From NCBI GenBank assembly GCA_030680405.1, contig JAUXVT010000079.1:1-60312 (forward strand): a stretch of DNA of 60,312 bases. Direction: 5' to 3'. Position 1 is the stretch's first letter. The number at the start of each line of letters is the position of its first letter. This stretch comes from Thiobacillus sp. (GTDB lineage Bacteria; Pseudomonadota; Gammaproteobacteria; Burkholderiales; Thiobacillaceae). Under the pieces are notes generated by a model, which saw only the letters and a program-made list of their open reading frames with translations, was not told the origin of the DNA and ran no database searches. Shown one piece after another: positions 36,797-45,197 of the stretch. Made by a program: the position numbers and the translations under genes.

Positions 36797-38806
36797 ATGA
36801 TTTCAGCCCCCGGTATCGGATCAGGACTCGATGTCAACAGCATCGTCAGCCAGTTGATGGCGGCCGAGCGGCGGCCGTTCAACAGTCTTTCGGTCAAGGA
36901 GGCCGGCTACCAAGCCAAGCTTTCCGCCTATGGCAGCGTCAAGGGTGCGGTGGCCGGTTTTCAGAACGCGTTGCAGGGGCTGAACAGCGCTAGCAAATTC
37001 CAGGCATTGACGGCGACCGCCTCGGACACCAGCGTTTTTTCTGCCTCGACCGCCAGCAATGCGGTGGCGGGCACTTATTCTTTGGAGATATCCAGCCTGG
37101 CGCAGGCGCAGAAGCTGGTTGCCGCCGGGCAGACCAGCAGCACCGCAGCGATCGGCAGCGGCGCCGAGACCACGGTCACTTTCGATTTCGGCACCATCAG
37201 CGGCGGCACGCTCAATGGGGGTGTCTACAGCGGCGCGGCGTTCGCCTCGAACGGCAACGGCACCAAGAGCATCACCCTCGATAGCAGCAACAATTCGCTG
37301 CAGGGGATACGCGACGCGATCAATGCGGCGAAGATCGGCGTGACGGCGACCCTCATCAACGACGGCAGCGATACGCCTTACCGCCTTGTGTTTTCTTCGG
37401 ACAGCCAGGGTGTCAGCAACAGCATAAAAGTGTCGGTCAGCGGCGATGCCACGGTCGGCAGCCTGCTGGCGCATGACCCGGCAGGCACGCAGGGCCTGTC
37501 CGAGACGGTGACCGCACAGAACGCCAATTTCAAGGTCAACGGGGTGACGGTCACCAAGACATCCAATTCCGTAAGCGATGTGCTGGAAGGGGTGACCCTG
37601 AACCTAAACAAAGTCACCAGTTCACCCGCGACACTTACGGTGGCGCGCGATACGACCTCGGTCAGCAATTCCATTTCGGGCTTCGTCAAGGCCTACAACG
37701 ACCTGGCCACCACGCTGAAAAACGTCTCGGGCTACGATGCGGCCAGCAAGCGTGGCGCGATCCTGCAAGGCGATGCCACGGTGCGTTCGTTGCAAACGCA
37801 ATTGCGCGGCATCCTTGGCACCACAGTGACGGGTACGCCGGGTGATCTGACGACGCTTTCGAGCATCGGCGTCGCGTTCCAGAAGGATGGCAGCCTGGCG
37901 GTGGACCAGACCAAGCTCAACGATGCGATGAACAATCACTTCGACGAGATTGCGAGCCTGTTCGCCTCGGTCGGCAAGAGCACCGACAGCCTGGTCAGTT
38001 TCAGCAACGCCACCAGCAGCACCAAGGCCGGCAGTTATGCGGTGAATATCACGCAGGTCGCCACGCAAGGCAAATCTGTGGGTTCGGCGGCGATCACCAC
38101 CCCGCTGGACATCATCAGCGGCAGCAACGATACCCTCGACCTGACAGTCAACGGCATCAGTGTCTCCGTCACCCTGGCACCCGGCACCTACAGTACCGCG
38201 CAGGCGCTGGCCACCGAACTGCAGGCGAAAATAAACGGCATGACCGCACTGTCCGACATGGACGTTTCGGTCGTCATTGCGGAAACCGCAGGAAAGCTCA
38301 CCCTGACTTCGGTGAATTACGGCTCGACCTCAAGCGTGAGCATCACCGGCGGCACTGCGGAGTCGGCGCTGGGTCTTGCTGGCGACACACCGACCAACGG
38401 CGCGGATGTGGCCGGCTCGATCGGTGGCGCGAGTGCAACCGGCTCCGGTCAGCTGCTGAGCGCGATCAGCGGCGATGCGCTGGGGATGGGCATCCTCATC
38501 AATGGCGGGGCACTCGGCGACCGCGGGAAACTGCACTATTCCCAGGGTTACGCCACTTTGCTGAGCAATTGGTCCACCTCTGTCCTGGCCAGCGATAGCG
38601 CCATCGTGGCGCGCACCGAGGGCATCGGCAGAAGCATCACGGATATCGACAAACGCCGGGCCGACCTGGAAGCACGGCTGGCTCAGGTTGAAAAACGCTA
38701 CCGCGCACAGTTCAGTGCGCTCGACACCATGCTCAGCAGCATGAATACCACCAGTTCGTTCCTGGCCCAGCAGTTGGCCAGCTTGCCTGGCAGCAGCCAG
38801 AACTAA
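36797..38806 (+). CDS. fliD: Flagellar filament cap protein FliD, 669 aa
   Basis: The capping protein that folds flagellin at the filament tip. The N-terminal FliD domain begins ISAPGIGSGLDVNSIVSQLM. The C-terminal domain has LVDKVN-like coiled coil features (DIDKRRADLEARLAQVEKRY) and ends with FSALDTMLSSMNTTSSFLAQQLA. The middle is Ser/Thr/Gly-rich and contains flagellin-hook-like segments. At 669 residues it is longer than the E. coli protein (468), mostly through extra central domain sequence around residues 395-560. It lies in the order flaG-fliD-fliS-fliT. Confidence 0.95.
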   Translation: MISAPGIGSGLDVNSIVSQLMAAERRPFNSLSVKEAGYQAKLSAYGSVKGAVAGFQNALQGLNSASKFQALTATASDTSVFSASTASNAVAGTYSLEISSLAQAQKLVAAGQTSSTAAIGSGAETTVTFDFGTISGGTLNGGVYSGAAFASNGNGTKSITLDSSNNSLQGIRDAINAAKIGVTATLINDGSDTPYRLVFSSDSQGVSNSIKVSVSGDATVGSLLAHDPAGTQGLSETVTAQNANFKVNGVTVTKTSNSVSDVLEGVTLNLNKVTSSPATLTVARDTTSVSNSISGFVKAYNDLATTLKNVSGYDAASKRGAILQGDATVRSLQTQLRGILGTTVTGTPGDLTTLSSIGVAFQKDGSLAVDQTKLNDAMNNHFDEIASLFASVGKSTDSLVSFSNATSSTKAGSYAVNITQVATQGKSVGSAAITTPLDIISGSNDTLDLTVNGISVSVTLAPGTYSTAQALATELQAKINGMTALSDMDVSVVIAETAGKLTLTSVNYGSTSSVSITGGTAESALGLAGDTPTNGADVAGSIGGASATGSGQLLSAISGDALGMGILINGGALGDRGKLHYSQGYATLLSNWSTSVLASDSAIVARTEGIGRSITDIDKRRADLEARLAQVEKRYRAQFSALDTMLSSMNTTSSFLAQQLASLPGSSQN

Positions 38807-38824
38807 ATAAATCAGGAGAAGATC

Positions 38825-39256
38825 GTGTACACGAATTCGCGAAACGCCGCCTGCGCCTATGCCAACGTCGGTCTGGAGACCGGTGTGGTTGCAGCCAGCC
38901 CGCACCAGCTCATCGTCATGCTGTACGAAGGCGCCGAGCTTGCGGTGCGGATGGCGATCAAGCACATGAACGAGGGCGACATCGCCAGGAAATCCGCCGC
39001 CATCTCCAAGGCCAGCAGCATCATCCTGGATGGCCTGCGTGCCGCGCTCGACCCCCAGCAGGGCGGCGATATCGCGCTGCAGCTGGGTGCGTTGTACGAC
39101 TACATGAACAATCGCCTGATGCTCGCCCACGTCAACAACCAGACCGCGCCACTGGAAGAGGTGCTCGGGCTGCTGCGCGAACTGCGCGGCGCCTGGCAGC
39201 AGATCGGCACCGCAGGCCAGGCCGCGCAGCAATCTTCCCACTCCTATGCCGCCTGA
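38825..39256 (+). CDS. fliS: Flagellin export chaperone FliS, 143 aa
   Basis: A four-helix chaperone that binds the flagellin C-terminus before export. Recognisable segments are YANVGLETGVVAASPHQLIVMLYEGA and LGALYDYMNNRLMLAHVNNQ, which cover the usual conserved helices. The start is a GTG at 38825 preceded by AGGAGAAG. The fliT start lies 13 bases after its stop. Confidence 0.95.
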   Translation: MYTNSRNAACAYANVGLETGVVAASPHQLIVMLYEGAELAVRMAIKHMNEGDIARKSAAISKASSIILDGLRAALDPQQGGDIALQLGALYDYMNNRLMLAHVNNQTAPLEEVLGLLRELRGAWQQIGTAGQAAQQSSHSYAA

Positions 39257-39269
39257 ACCGGAGACCGCC

Positions 39270-39599
39270 ATGACCAGCAACGAAATGCTCACCACCTACG
39301 AATCACTCTCCGAACTGACGGGCACCATGCTGAACGCCGCCCGCCAGGGCGAATGGGATGATCTGGCCGCGCTGGAGCAGCGCTGCCGGGGCTATGTCGG
39401 CAGCCTGATGCAGGCCGCGCCGCTGCCGCTGAACGAGAACGAGCAGCGCACCAAGGTTGCGATCATCCGCGCCATCTTGCAAAACGATGCCAAGATCCGC
39501 GCACTCACCGAGCCGCGCCTGCACGAGCTGCAGCAACGCCTGTACGTGACGCGCACCGGCCAGCGCGGCGTCGAGGCTTACGGCGCGCAGCGGGCGTAA
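39270..39599 (+). CDS. fliT: FliT-like flagellar chaperone, 109 aa
   Basis: A small helical protein in the fliT position after fliS. It starts MTSNEMLTTYESLSELTGTML and has DDLAALEQRCRGYVGSL, as in FliT, which chaperones the FliD cap protein and can modulate FlhDC. The ATG at 39270 follows GGAG; an ATG at 39246 overlapping fliS is also in frame. Sequence conservation in this family is weak, so the call rests on size, helical character and gene order. Confidence 0.85.
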   Translation: MTSNEMLTTYESLSELTGTMLNAARQGEWDDLAALEQRCRGYVGSLMQAAPLPLNENEQRTKVAIIRAILQNDAKIRALTEPRLHELQQRLYVTRTGQRGVEAYGAQRA

Positions 39600-39610
39600 C
39601 ACCTGCGTTC

Positions 39611-40678
39611 ATGTTCCCGGTTCAGTTTCTGGCCCGTATTCTGGATGTCCCGCCCACGCCGGACGCCCCCGGTCGGCCGCTGTCCGGCCTGGTGGCGGTC
39701 CAGCCGGTTCTGAACGCCACCGAACGCGACCAGGCCGCGCCGCGTGCCGCATTCGAGCAGCTGACGATTGGCCAGACGCTGACCGGCCTGGTGAAGAGCC
39801 AGGCGAAGGGCATCTCGATGGTCGAAGTCGAGGGGCAAACCGTTGCGATGCGCCTGCCCCACCCGGCGGCGCCCGGCGACACCCTGCGCCTGCGCTTTGC
39901 CGGCCACATGCCGCAGGCGGTGTTTCTGCTCGCCCCCCCCGAATCCGCAGCCAGCGATGCCCCGCAGCTGAGCCAGACCGCACGCATGCTGAGCGATCTG
40001 ATGCAGCAGCTGCCTGGACGCAACGCCCTGCCCACGCTCACCCCGCCCGGTCCCCTGCTCGGCCAGCCGACGGCGAACCCGGCCCTGATCGCGCTCGCGC
40101 TGCGCACCGCGCTGGTCCGCAGCGGGCTGTTTTACGAGTCGCATCTTGCCAACTGGGCGGTCGGCCAGGACAGTCTGGATGGTTTGATGCAGGAGCCGCA
40201 AAACCGGCTGGCGGCGGCCGAGGCCGCACGCGCCGCGGCCAACCAGCTGGCTCTGCTCAACGCCGCAGAAACGGCCGCCCAGAAGCCGCTCAACCCGATG
40301 CATGCCCTGCTGTCGCAGCAGTTGCAGGTGCTGGAGTCGCCCCAGTTCGTCTGGCGTGGCGAGGTGTGGCCGGGCCAGGCGCTGGAATGGCTGCTGCGTC
40401 ATGAAACAGAACAGGCGCAGGATCATTTGGCCGCGACGGCTGGCGACGAGGCCGATGCCGGCTGGGAATCGAAACTCAAGCTGACCCTGCCGCAACTCGG
40501 CACCCTGACCGTGCACATCAAGCTCGATGCGAATCAGGCGTTCAGCATCCGCATGGTGCCGGAGCAATCCGAAGTCGAACCCCTGCTGCGGCAGAACCAA
40601 GGCCGGCTGATCGAGCAGCTGGCGGCGGCGGGCTGCACGCTCCAGACCCTGACGGTGCAGCACGATGGCGATGCCTGA
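39611..40678 (+). CDS. FliK-like flagellar hook-length control domain protein, 355 aa
   Basis: The N-terminal 140 residues hold a small beta-domain (IGQTLTGLVKSQAKGISMVEV and LRLRFAGHMP). The C-terminal part (VWPGQALEWLL to LQTLTVQHDGDA) matches the FliK C-terminal fold, with LKLTLPQLGTLTVHIKL and LIEQLAAAGCTLQTLTV. It is distinct from the true fliK at 48876-50021. It overlaps the next gene, an FhlB-type protein, by 14 bases. The same pairing is known as YlqG-YlqH in Bacillus. The function of such pairs is unknown; a substrate-specificity switch role is an inference. Confidence 0.75.
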   Translation: MFPVQFLARILDVPPTPDAPGRPLSGLVAVQPVLNATERDQAAPRAAFEQLTIGQTLTGLVKSQAKGISMVEVEGQTVAMRLPHPAAPGDTLRLRFAGHMPQAVFLLAPPESAASDAPQLSQTARMLSDLMQQLPGRNALPTLTPPGPLLGQPTANPALIALALRTALVRSGLFYESHLANWAVGQDSLDGLMQEPQNRLAAAEAARAAANQLALLNAAETAAQKPLNPMHALLSQQLQVLESPQFVWRGEVWPGQALEWLLRHETEQAQDHLAATAGDEADAGWESKLKLTLPQLGTLTVHIKLDANQAFSIRMVPEQSEVEPLLRQNQGRLIEQLAAAGCTLQTLTVQHDGDA

Positions 40679-40955
40679 CATGCAGCGTGCCGCCGCCGCG
40701 ATCGCCTACCGCGAAGGCGATGGGGCGCCGCGCGTGGTCGCCAAGGGGCGAGGCATTCTGGCCGACAACATCATCGAGCGGGCGCGCGCATCCGGGGTGT
40801 ACGTTCACGAATCGCGCGAATTGCTGGCGCTGTTGATGCAGATCGACCTCGACAGCCACATCCCGCCCCAGTTATACATTGTCGTGGCCGAACTGCTGGC
40901 CTGGCTCTATCATCTGGAAGAGGCCGCAAAGGCCCTTCCGAACCCTAACACCTGA
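40665..40955 (+). CDS. FhlB (FlhB cytoplasmic-domain homologue, YlqH-like), 96 aa
   Basis: A stand-alone version of the FlhB C-terminal domain: AAAIAYREGDGAPRVVAKGRG, then LADNIIERARASGVYVHESRELLALLMQIDLD, then IPPQLYIVVAELLAWLYHLE. Full FlhB has NPTH just before this region for autocleavage; here the family-typical replacement is absent from the N-terminus, so no self-cleavage is expected. FhlB can partly replace FlhB-C in Salmonella. The ATG at 40665 lies inside the FliK-like gene, so translation is coupled. Confidence 0.85.
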   Translation: MAMPDMQRAAAAIAYREGDGAPRVVAKGRGILADNIIERARASGVYVHESRELLALLMQIDLDSHIPPQLYIVVAELLAWLYHLEEAAKALPNPNT

Positions 40956-40960
40956 TCCGT

Positions 40961-41725
40961 ATGCTTTCCTCTCCGCAACACGCCCCCAGTCCTGCCGACC
41001 ATGACGACCTGCTGGCGCGTTTCACCCTGCATTCGCGCACGGAGATTCTCTTCCAGCTGCGCACGATCCAGAAACGCAAGCTGCTGGTCAATCTCGATCT
41101 GCTGGGCAGCCGGCAAATCATCGTCACTTCGGTGTTGGCTGTGAACGAGGCCAGGAACACGCTGATTCTCGACAGCGCCCGGGGCGATGCGCTCAACCAG
41201 GAACTGATGTCCGGCAAGGGTGCGGAGTTCGTCGCCCAGCTCGACGGGGTCTCGATCTCGTTTGCCACCGGCCCGGTGACCTGGTGCACATACGAGAATC
41301 TGCCCGCGCTGCGCATTGCGCTGCCCAAGTCGCTGATCCGCCTGCAGCGCCGCGAGCATTTCAGGGTGCCGATGCCCATCGCCAACCCGGTCAAATGCAT
41401 CGTGCCGTCGGCAGCGGATGGCGACACGGACCCGATAACCACGCACCTCGTGGATATCGGCTGCGGCGGAGTGGCGATTGCCGAAACCGGCGGGCGTCTC
41501 GGCACCGAAACCGGTAGAACCCTGCCGGACTGCCGACTGTTGTTGCCCGAGTCAGACACGATCACCACTTCGCTGGAAGTGCGCAATTCGGCCCAGATAC
41601 GCCTGCCCAACGGCGCCTTTCAGACCCGTCTGGGCTGCAAGTTTATTGACCTGCCCAACGACATGGCGGCCAGGTTGCAGCGCTTTGTCATGGATATCGA
41701 GCGTGCACGGCGAAACAGCCTTTAG
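40961..41725 (+). CDS. ycgR: YcgR-type flagellar brake protein with PilZ domain, 254 aa
   Basis: An N-terminal YcgR domain (about residues 18-122: YcgR-typical ILFQLRTIQKRKLLVNLDLLG) precedes a PilZ domain. The c-di-GMP motif RxxxR is present as Arg131 to Arg135 (RREHFR). The second motif reads DIGCGG at 165-170 where the consensus is D/N-x-S-x-x-G, so the serine is replaced by glycine. When bound to c-di-GMP, YcgR slows the motor through FliG/MotA. It lies five bases after the FhlB gene and two genes from the flagellin cluster, downstream of a diguanylate cyclase. Confidence 0.88.
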   Translation: MLSSPQHAPSPADHDDLLARFTLHSRTEILFQLRTIQKRKLLVNLDLLGSRQIIVTSVLAVNEARNTLILDSARGDALNQELMSGKGAEFVAQLDGVSISFATGPVTWCTYENLPALRIALPKSLIRLQRREHFRVPMPIANPVKCIVPSAADGDTDPITTHLVDIGCGGVAIAETGGRLGTETGRTLPDCRLLLPESDTITTSLEVRNSAQIRLPNGAFQTRLGCKFIDLPNDMAARLQRFVMDIERARRNSL

Positions 41726-41727
41726 GC

Positions 41728-41771
41728 CATACGACTCCACACGTGCTTTAGCACGTAGTGGATCGGAGTCC
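41728..41771. repeat. Dispersed 44-bp palindromic repeat, family D, copy 1
   Basis: CATACGACTCCACACG, then a TGC/GCA stem around TTTA, then CGTAGTGGATCGGAGTCC. It is 41/44 identical to the copy inside cheZ at 56098-56141; two of the three differences are paired bases of the hairpin stem. A partial TTAGGGTGCGCCG (family B) follows it. Confidence 0.85.
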
Positions 41772-41820
41772 TTTAGGGTGCGCCGGCACCACCCCACATA
41801 AGACTCAAGGAGACCCCGCC

Positions 41821-42777
41821 ATGCAAACGATCCAGCAGGAAATTGACGAAAGAACCAATCTGACCAGCTCCAACAAGCTGGAGCTGTTGCTGTTTCGTCT
41901 GGGCGAGGATGCCAATCTCGATCGAAACGAGCTGTTCGGCATCAATGTATTCAAGATACGGGAAATCATCCCCATGCCGACCATTACGGCCGTGGCCGGA
42001 TCGCATGCCCACATGATGGGCGTGGTCGACCTGCGCGGCCAGATCATTCCCGTCATCGACTTGCCGGCTGTGACAGGATGCACCCCAAAAACCGGGCTGA
42101 ATATCCTGCTGATCACCGAATATGCCCGCAGTACCCAGGCCTTTGCCGTCGAGTCGGTGGAGGATATCGTGCGTCTCGACTGGCGTCAGGTGCTGTCGGC
42201 CGAGGGCAATGCCTCGGGCGGGATGGTGACCAGTCTCGCCCGCCTGGACGGCGAAAACAGCAATTGTCTGGCGCAGGTGCTGGATGTGGAAACGATCCTG
42301 CGCAAGGTCATGCTGCCAAACGAAGCGGAAATCGATTCCGCCAGCGTTGCGTCCCACGTCGAAATCAAGCCCGGCACCGTCATCCTGGCAGCGGACGATT
42401 CGCTGATCGCACGCACCATGATCGAACAGGGGCTGGAAGCCATGGGCCTGCCCTTCATCATGTGCAAGACCGGCAAGGAAGCCTGGGACCAACTGCAGGC
42501 CATCTCCACCAAGGCGGAAGCCGAGGGCAAAACCGTGCATGACAAGATTGCCTTGGTACTGACCGATCTGGAAATGCCCGAAATGGACGGCTTCACCCTG
42601 ACCCGCAACATCAAGCAGGACCAGCGCTTCAACGCCATTCCCGTGGTGATCCACTCCTCGCTGACCGGTTCGACCAACGAAGCGCATGTCAAAAAAGTGG
42701 GTGCGGATGCCTATGTGGCGAAGTTTGTCGCTGAAGATCTGGCGAACGCACTGCGCCAGGTGCTACACAACGCGTGA
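41821..42777 (+). CDS. cheV: Chemotaxis coupling protein CheV, 318 aa
   Basis: CheW domain at about residues 15-170 (LFRLGEDANLDRNELFGINVFKIREI, then MMGVVDLRGQIIPVIDL) fused to a receiver domain at about 190-315. The receiver has AADDSLIARTMIEQGL, phosphoacceptor Asp in LVLTDLEMPEMDG, and the conserved switch residues in VVIHSSLTG and KFVAEDLANAL. CheV couples receptors to CheA and its phosphorylation adapts signalling. The ATG at 41821 follows AAGGAGA. No cheA or cheW is in this window. Confidence 0.95.
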   Translation: MQTIQQEIDERTNLTSSNKLELLLFRLGEDANLDRNELFGINVFKIREIIPMPTITAVAGSHAHMMGVVDLRGQIIPVIDLPAVTGCTPKTGLNILLITEYARSTQAFAVESVEDIVRLDWRQVLSAEGNASGGMVTSLARLDGENSNCLAQVLDVETILRKVMLPNEAEIDSASVASHVEIKPGTVILAADDSLIARTMIEQGLEAMGLPFIMCKTGKEAWDQLQAISTKAEAEGKTVHDKIALVLTDLEMPEMDGFTLTRNIKQDQRFNAIPVVIHSSLTGSTNEAHVKKVGADAYVAKFVAEDLANALRQVLHNA

Positions 42778-42784
42778 TGGCCGA

Positions 42785-42808
42785 GGCAGCAGCGGAAACG
42801 CTGCCGCC
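42785..42808. terminator. Stem-loop after cheV
   Basis: A ten-base stem GGCAGCAGCG/CGCTGCCGCC with one mismatch and a GAAA tetraloop, eight bases after the cheV stop. No T-run follows. Confidence 0.55.
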
Positions 42809-42853
42809 TATTACCGAATTCGCGGCGAGGGCGCGCCCCCACAGTTACAGTAG

Positions 42854-42945
42854 TAGGGTGCGCCGTGCGCACCAGTTTGAAGGCTGGTGCGCGTGGCGCA
42901 CCCTACAAGGGGAGTGCGGTTGTGGGAGGCCCGCCCCGGGCCGAA
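42854..42945. repeat. Dispersed repeat, family B hairpin plus GGGAGGC module, copy 1
   Basis: TAGGGTGCGCCGTGCGCACC and GGTGCGCGTGGCGCACCCTA (42854-42905) form a long hairpin. The module TGTGGGAGGCCCGCCCCGGG follows at 42921-42940. A second copy is at 50136-50296. It lies between the convergent cheV and fliE genes. Confidence 0.8.
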
Positions 42946-42966
42946 GCCGTGGTTTCGCGGCGTGGC

Positions 42967-43326
42967 TTAAACACCCATATTCATGATTTCCTGATAGGCG
43001 GACACCAGCTTGTTGCGCACCTGCACGGTCTGCTGCAGGGCGATGCTGGATTTTTGCAATGAAATCATCGCGTCGGAGAGACTGACGTTGCTGTCCCCCA
43101 TCTCGAAACGCTGGGCTAGCTGCTGCGACTGCAGCTGGACCTGGTTGACCTGGTCGAGCGAGGATTTCAAGACCGCCTGAAAATCAACCGCGCCTGAGGC
43201 CTGTTTGGTTTGAAGGGGGCTATCGTTTATGGGGTTGGCGTTCGCAGGGGACGTGCGTGCCGCCGCAGCCTTCAGCTGCGCCATCATCGCTTCGATCCTG
43301 CCGGTGTCGATCATGCCTATGCTCAT
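42967..43326 (-). CDS. fliE: Flagellar hook-basal body complex protein FliE, 119 aa
   Basis: It joins the MS ring to the proximal rod and is the first rod substrate exported. The C-terminal helix AMISLQKSSIALQQTVQVRNKLVSAYQEIMNMGV-type ending is diagnostic; visible pieces are SLQKSSIALQQTVQVRNKL and SAYQEIMNM. It is divergent from fliF, as in enterobacteria. The start is preceded by AAAGGAGGG. Between it and fliF lies a 239-base control region. Confidence 0.95.
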   Translation of the reverse strand: MSIGMIDTGRIEAMMAQLKAAAARTSPANANPINDSPLQTKQASGAVDFQAVLKSSLDQVNQVQLQSQQLAQRFEMGDSNVSLSDAMISLQKSSIALQQTVQVRNKLVSAYQEIMNMGV

Positions 43327-43346
43327 CGTGCCCTCCTTTGCTTATC

Positions 43347-43362
43347 CCGCCTGCACAGGCGG
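43347..43362. promoter_or_regulatory. Perfect inverted repeat between fliE and fliF
   Basis: CCGCCTG, a CA centre, CAGGCGG, followed on the plus strand by TTTTT. The repeat lies 20 bases upstream of the fliE start, within its expected leader. It could be an operator, a hairpin in the fliE leader, or a plus-strand terminator. The 43327-43565 gap also contains GCCGATAA at 43460, but no matching -35 box. Confidence 0.45.
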
Positions 43363-43565
43363 TTTTTCACGTGCTCACCTTATCAGGCCGGCTGCAAGCC
43401 ATAAGTGCGATAAGCGCTGAAAACAGGCTTCTATTCCCCCGATTGGAATTGGTGGCGATGCCGATAATTCGATCACATAGCGCAATACCTCATGGGAAAA
43501 CACGACGTGAACACGGCAATCAGAAACAAGGCGATCCATGACGCCAGCACGATGGGGAAAAAAAA

Positions 43566-45197
43566 ATGACCGGATCAGGTGAAATCGTGGTTCCAGGTAA
43601 CGTCATGGACTTTACCCGGACAGCAGGCGGGCGAAAAATCATGCTGGTACTGGGCGTGGCCGCAGCCGTTGCGGTCATGGGCGCGGTCTGGATGTGGGGG
43701 CAGCAGCCCGACTATCGCGTGCTGTTCTCGAATTTCAGCGATCGCGACGGCGGCGCGATTGTCGCCGAGCTGGAAAAAATGAACATCCCCTACAAATACG
43801 CCGAAGGCGGCGGTGCCGTGCTGGTTCCCGCCGACCGCGTACACGATGCGCGCCTGAAACTAGCCTCGCAAGGCCTGCCCAAGGGCGGCAATGTCGGCTT
43901 CGAGCTGATGGAAAACCAGAAGCTGGGGGCTTCCCAGTTCGTCGAGCGGGTCAACTTCCAGCGCGCCATGGAAGGCGAACTCGCACGCTCGATCGAATCG
44001 GTTTCTGCGGTGCAAGCTGCGCGCGTTCACCTGGCCATGCCCAAGGACTCGGTCTTCGTTTCCGAGCAGAAGGCGCCCACCGCCTCGGTGCTGCTCAACC
44101 TGCATCCCGGCCGCGTGCTGGATTTGCAGCAGATCAGCGCTATCGTGCACCTGGTTGCCAGCAGCGTGCCCGAGCTGCCGACCAAGAACGTGACCGTGGT
44201 CGACCAGAACGGCAACCTGCTCTCCGACACCGGCAAGGCGGCCAGCGTCAACGGCATGGACCCCAGCCAGATCAAGTATGTGCAGGAGCTGCAGAATAAC
44301 GTCGTCAGGCGGATCGAATCGATCATCACCCCGATCGTCGGCCCCAACAATGTGCGCGCCGAGGCAACGGCCGACGTCGACTTTTCGCGCAGCGAGCAGG
44401 CGGTGGAATCCTACAAGCCGAATCAGACGCCCGATGCCATGGTCGTCCGCAGCCAGCAAACCAGCGAATCGCTGAACGGCTCCGCCAATCCGGGCGGCGT
44501 GCCGGGCGCGCTCACCAACCAGCCGCCGGCACCCGCCACCGCCCCGATCAATGCGCCGGGACAGAAATCCCCCGCCCCGGCCAACGCGGTGCCCGCCACC
44601 AATACGCGCAAGGATGCGACCGTCAACTACGAAGTCGACAAGACCATCCAGTATGTCCAGCAGGGCAGCGGCGGTCTGAAGCGGCTGTCGGTTGCGGTGG
44701 TCGTCAATTACAAGCAAACCACCAGCAAGGACGGCAAGGCGGTGATGAAGCCGCTGACCGAGGCCGAGAAAACCCAGATCACCAATCTGGTCAAGGAAGC
44801 CATGGGCTTCAATGCGGAACGCGGCGACTCCATCAACGTGGTGAACACGCCATTCGCCCGCGCGGAACAGGAAGTGATCCCCGAACTGCCTTTCTGGAAG
44901 CAGCCCGAATATGCCGAATACATTCAGATTGCCAAGACAGCAGGCAAGTATCTGCTGATGGCGCTGGCCCTGCTCATCCTGTATCTGCGGGTGCTCAAGC
45001 CGATGATAAAGAAACTTTCCGAAGCGATGGCGCAACCCCCGGCAAGCCAGAATGCCCAGCTGCAGCACGCCGAGTTGATGGCGCTTCCCGGCCAGCGCAA
45101 CTATCAGGAAAACCTGTCGCGGGCACAAAAAATGGCCAACGAGGATCCGCGCGTGGTCGCCAACATTGTAAAAACCTGGGTGGGCAGCAATGAGTGA
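43566..45197 (+). CDS. fliF: Flagellar MS-ring protein FliF, 543 aa
   Basis: The inner-membrane ring on which the motor and export apparatus assemble. There is an N-terminal membrane segment at about residues 22-42 (IMLVLGVAAAVAVMGAVWMW). The ring-building motifs are YRVLFSNFSDRDGGAIVAEL and KGGNVGFELMENQKLGASQFVE. A second membrane segment is at about 465-485 (YLLMALALLILYLRVL), and the C-terminal cytoplasmic tail binds FliG. The ATG at 43566 directly follows a run of A; another in-frame ATG lies 13 codons later. The stop overlaps fliG by eight bases. Confidence 0.96.
   Translation: MTGSGEIVVPGNVMDFTRTAGGRKIMLVLGVAAAVAVMGAVWMWGQQPDYRVLFSNFSDRDGGAIVAELEKMNIPYKYAEGGGAVLVPADRVHDARLKLASQGLPKGGNVGFELMENQKLGASQFVERVNFQRAMEGELARSIESVSAVQAARVHLAMPKDSVFVSEQKAPTASVLLNLHPGRVLDLQQISAIVHLVASSVPELPTKNVTVVDQNGNLLSDTGKAASVNGMDPSQIKYVQELQNNVVRRIESIITPIVGPNNVRAEATADVDFSRSEQAVESYKPNQTPDAMVVRSQQTSESLNGSANPGGVPGALTNQPPAPATAPINAPGQKSPAPANAVPATNTRKDATVNYEVDKTIQYVQQGSGGLKRLSVAVVVNYKQTTSKDGKAVMKPLTEAEKTQITNLVKEAMGFNAERGDSINVVNTPFARAEQEVIPELPFWKQPEYAEYIQIAKTAGKYLLMALALLILYLRVLKPMIKKLSEAMAQPPASQNAQLQHAELMALPGQRNYQENLSRAQKMANEDPRVVANIVKTWVGSNE

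Noticed and set aside
41758..41820. N-terminal extension of CheV reading through the family D and family B repeats
   Set aside because: The ATG at 41821 has a good ribosome-binding site and the family N-terminus; the extension is repeat DNA.
43441..43480. GCCGATAA before fliF considered as a sigma-28 promoter, and TGGCGATGCC as sigma-54
   Set aside because: No -35 box at 11 bases for sigma-28, and no GC element at the correct spacing for sigma-54.
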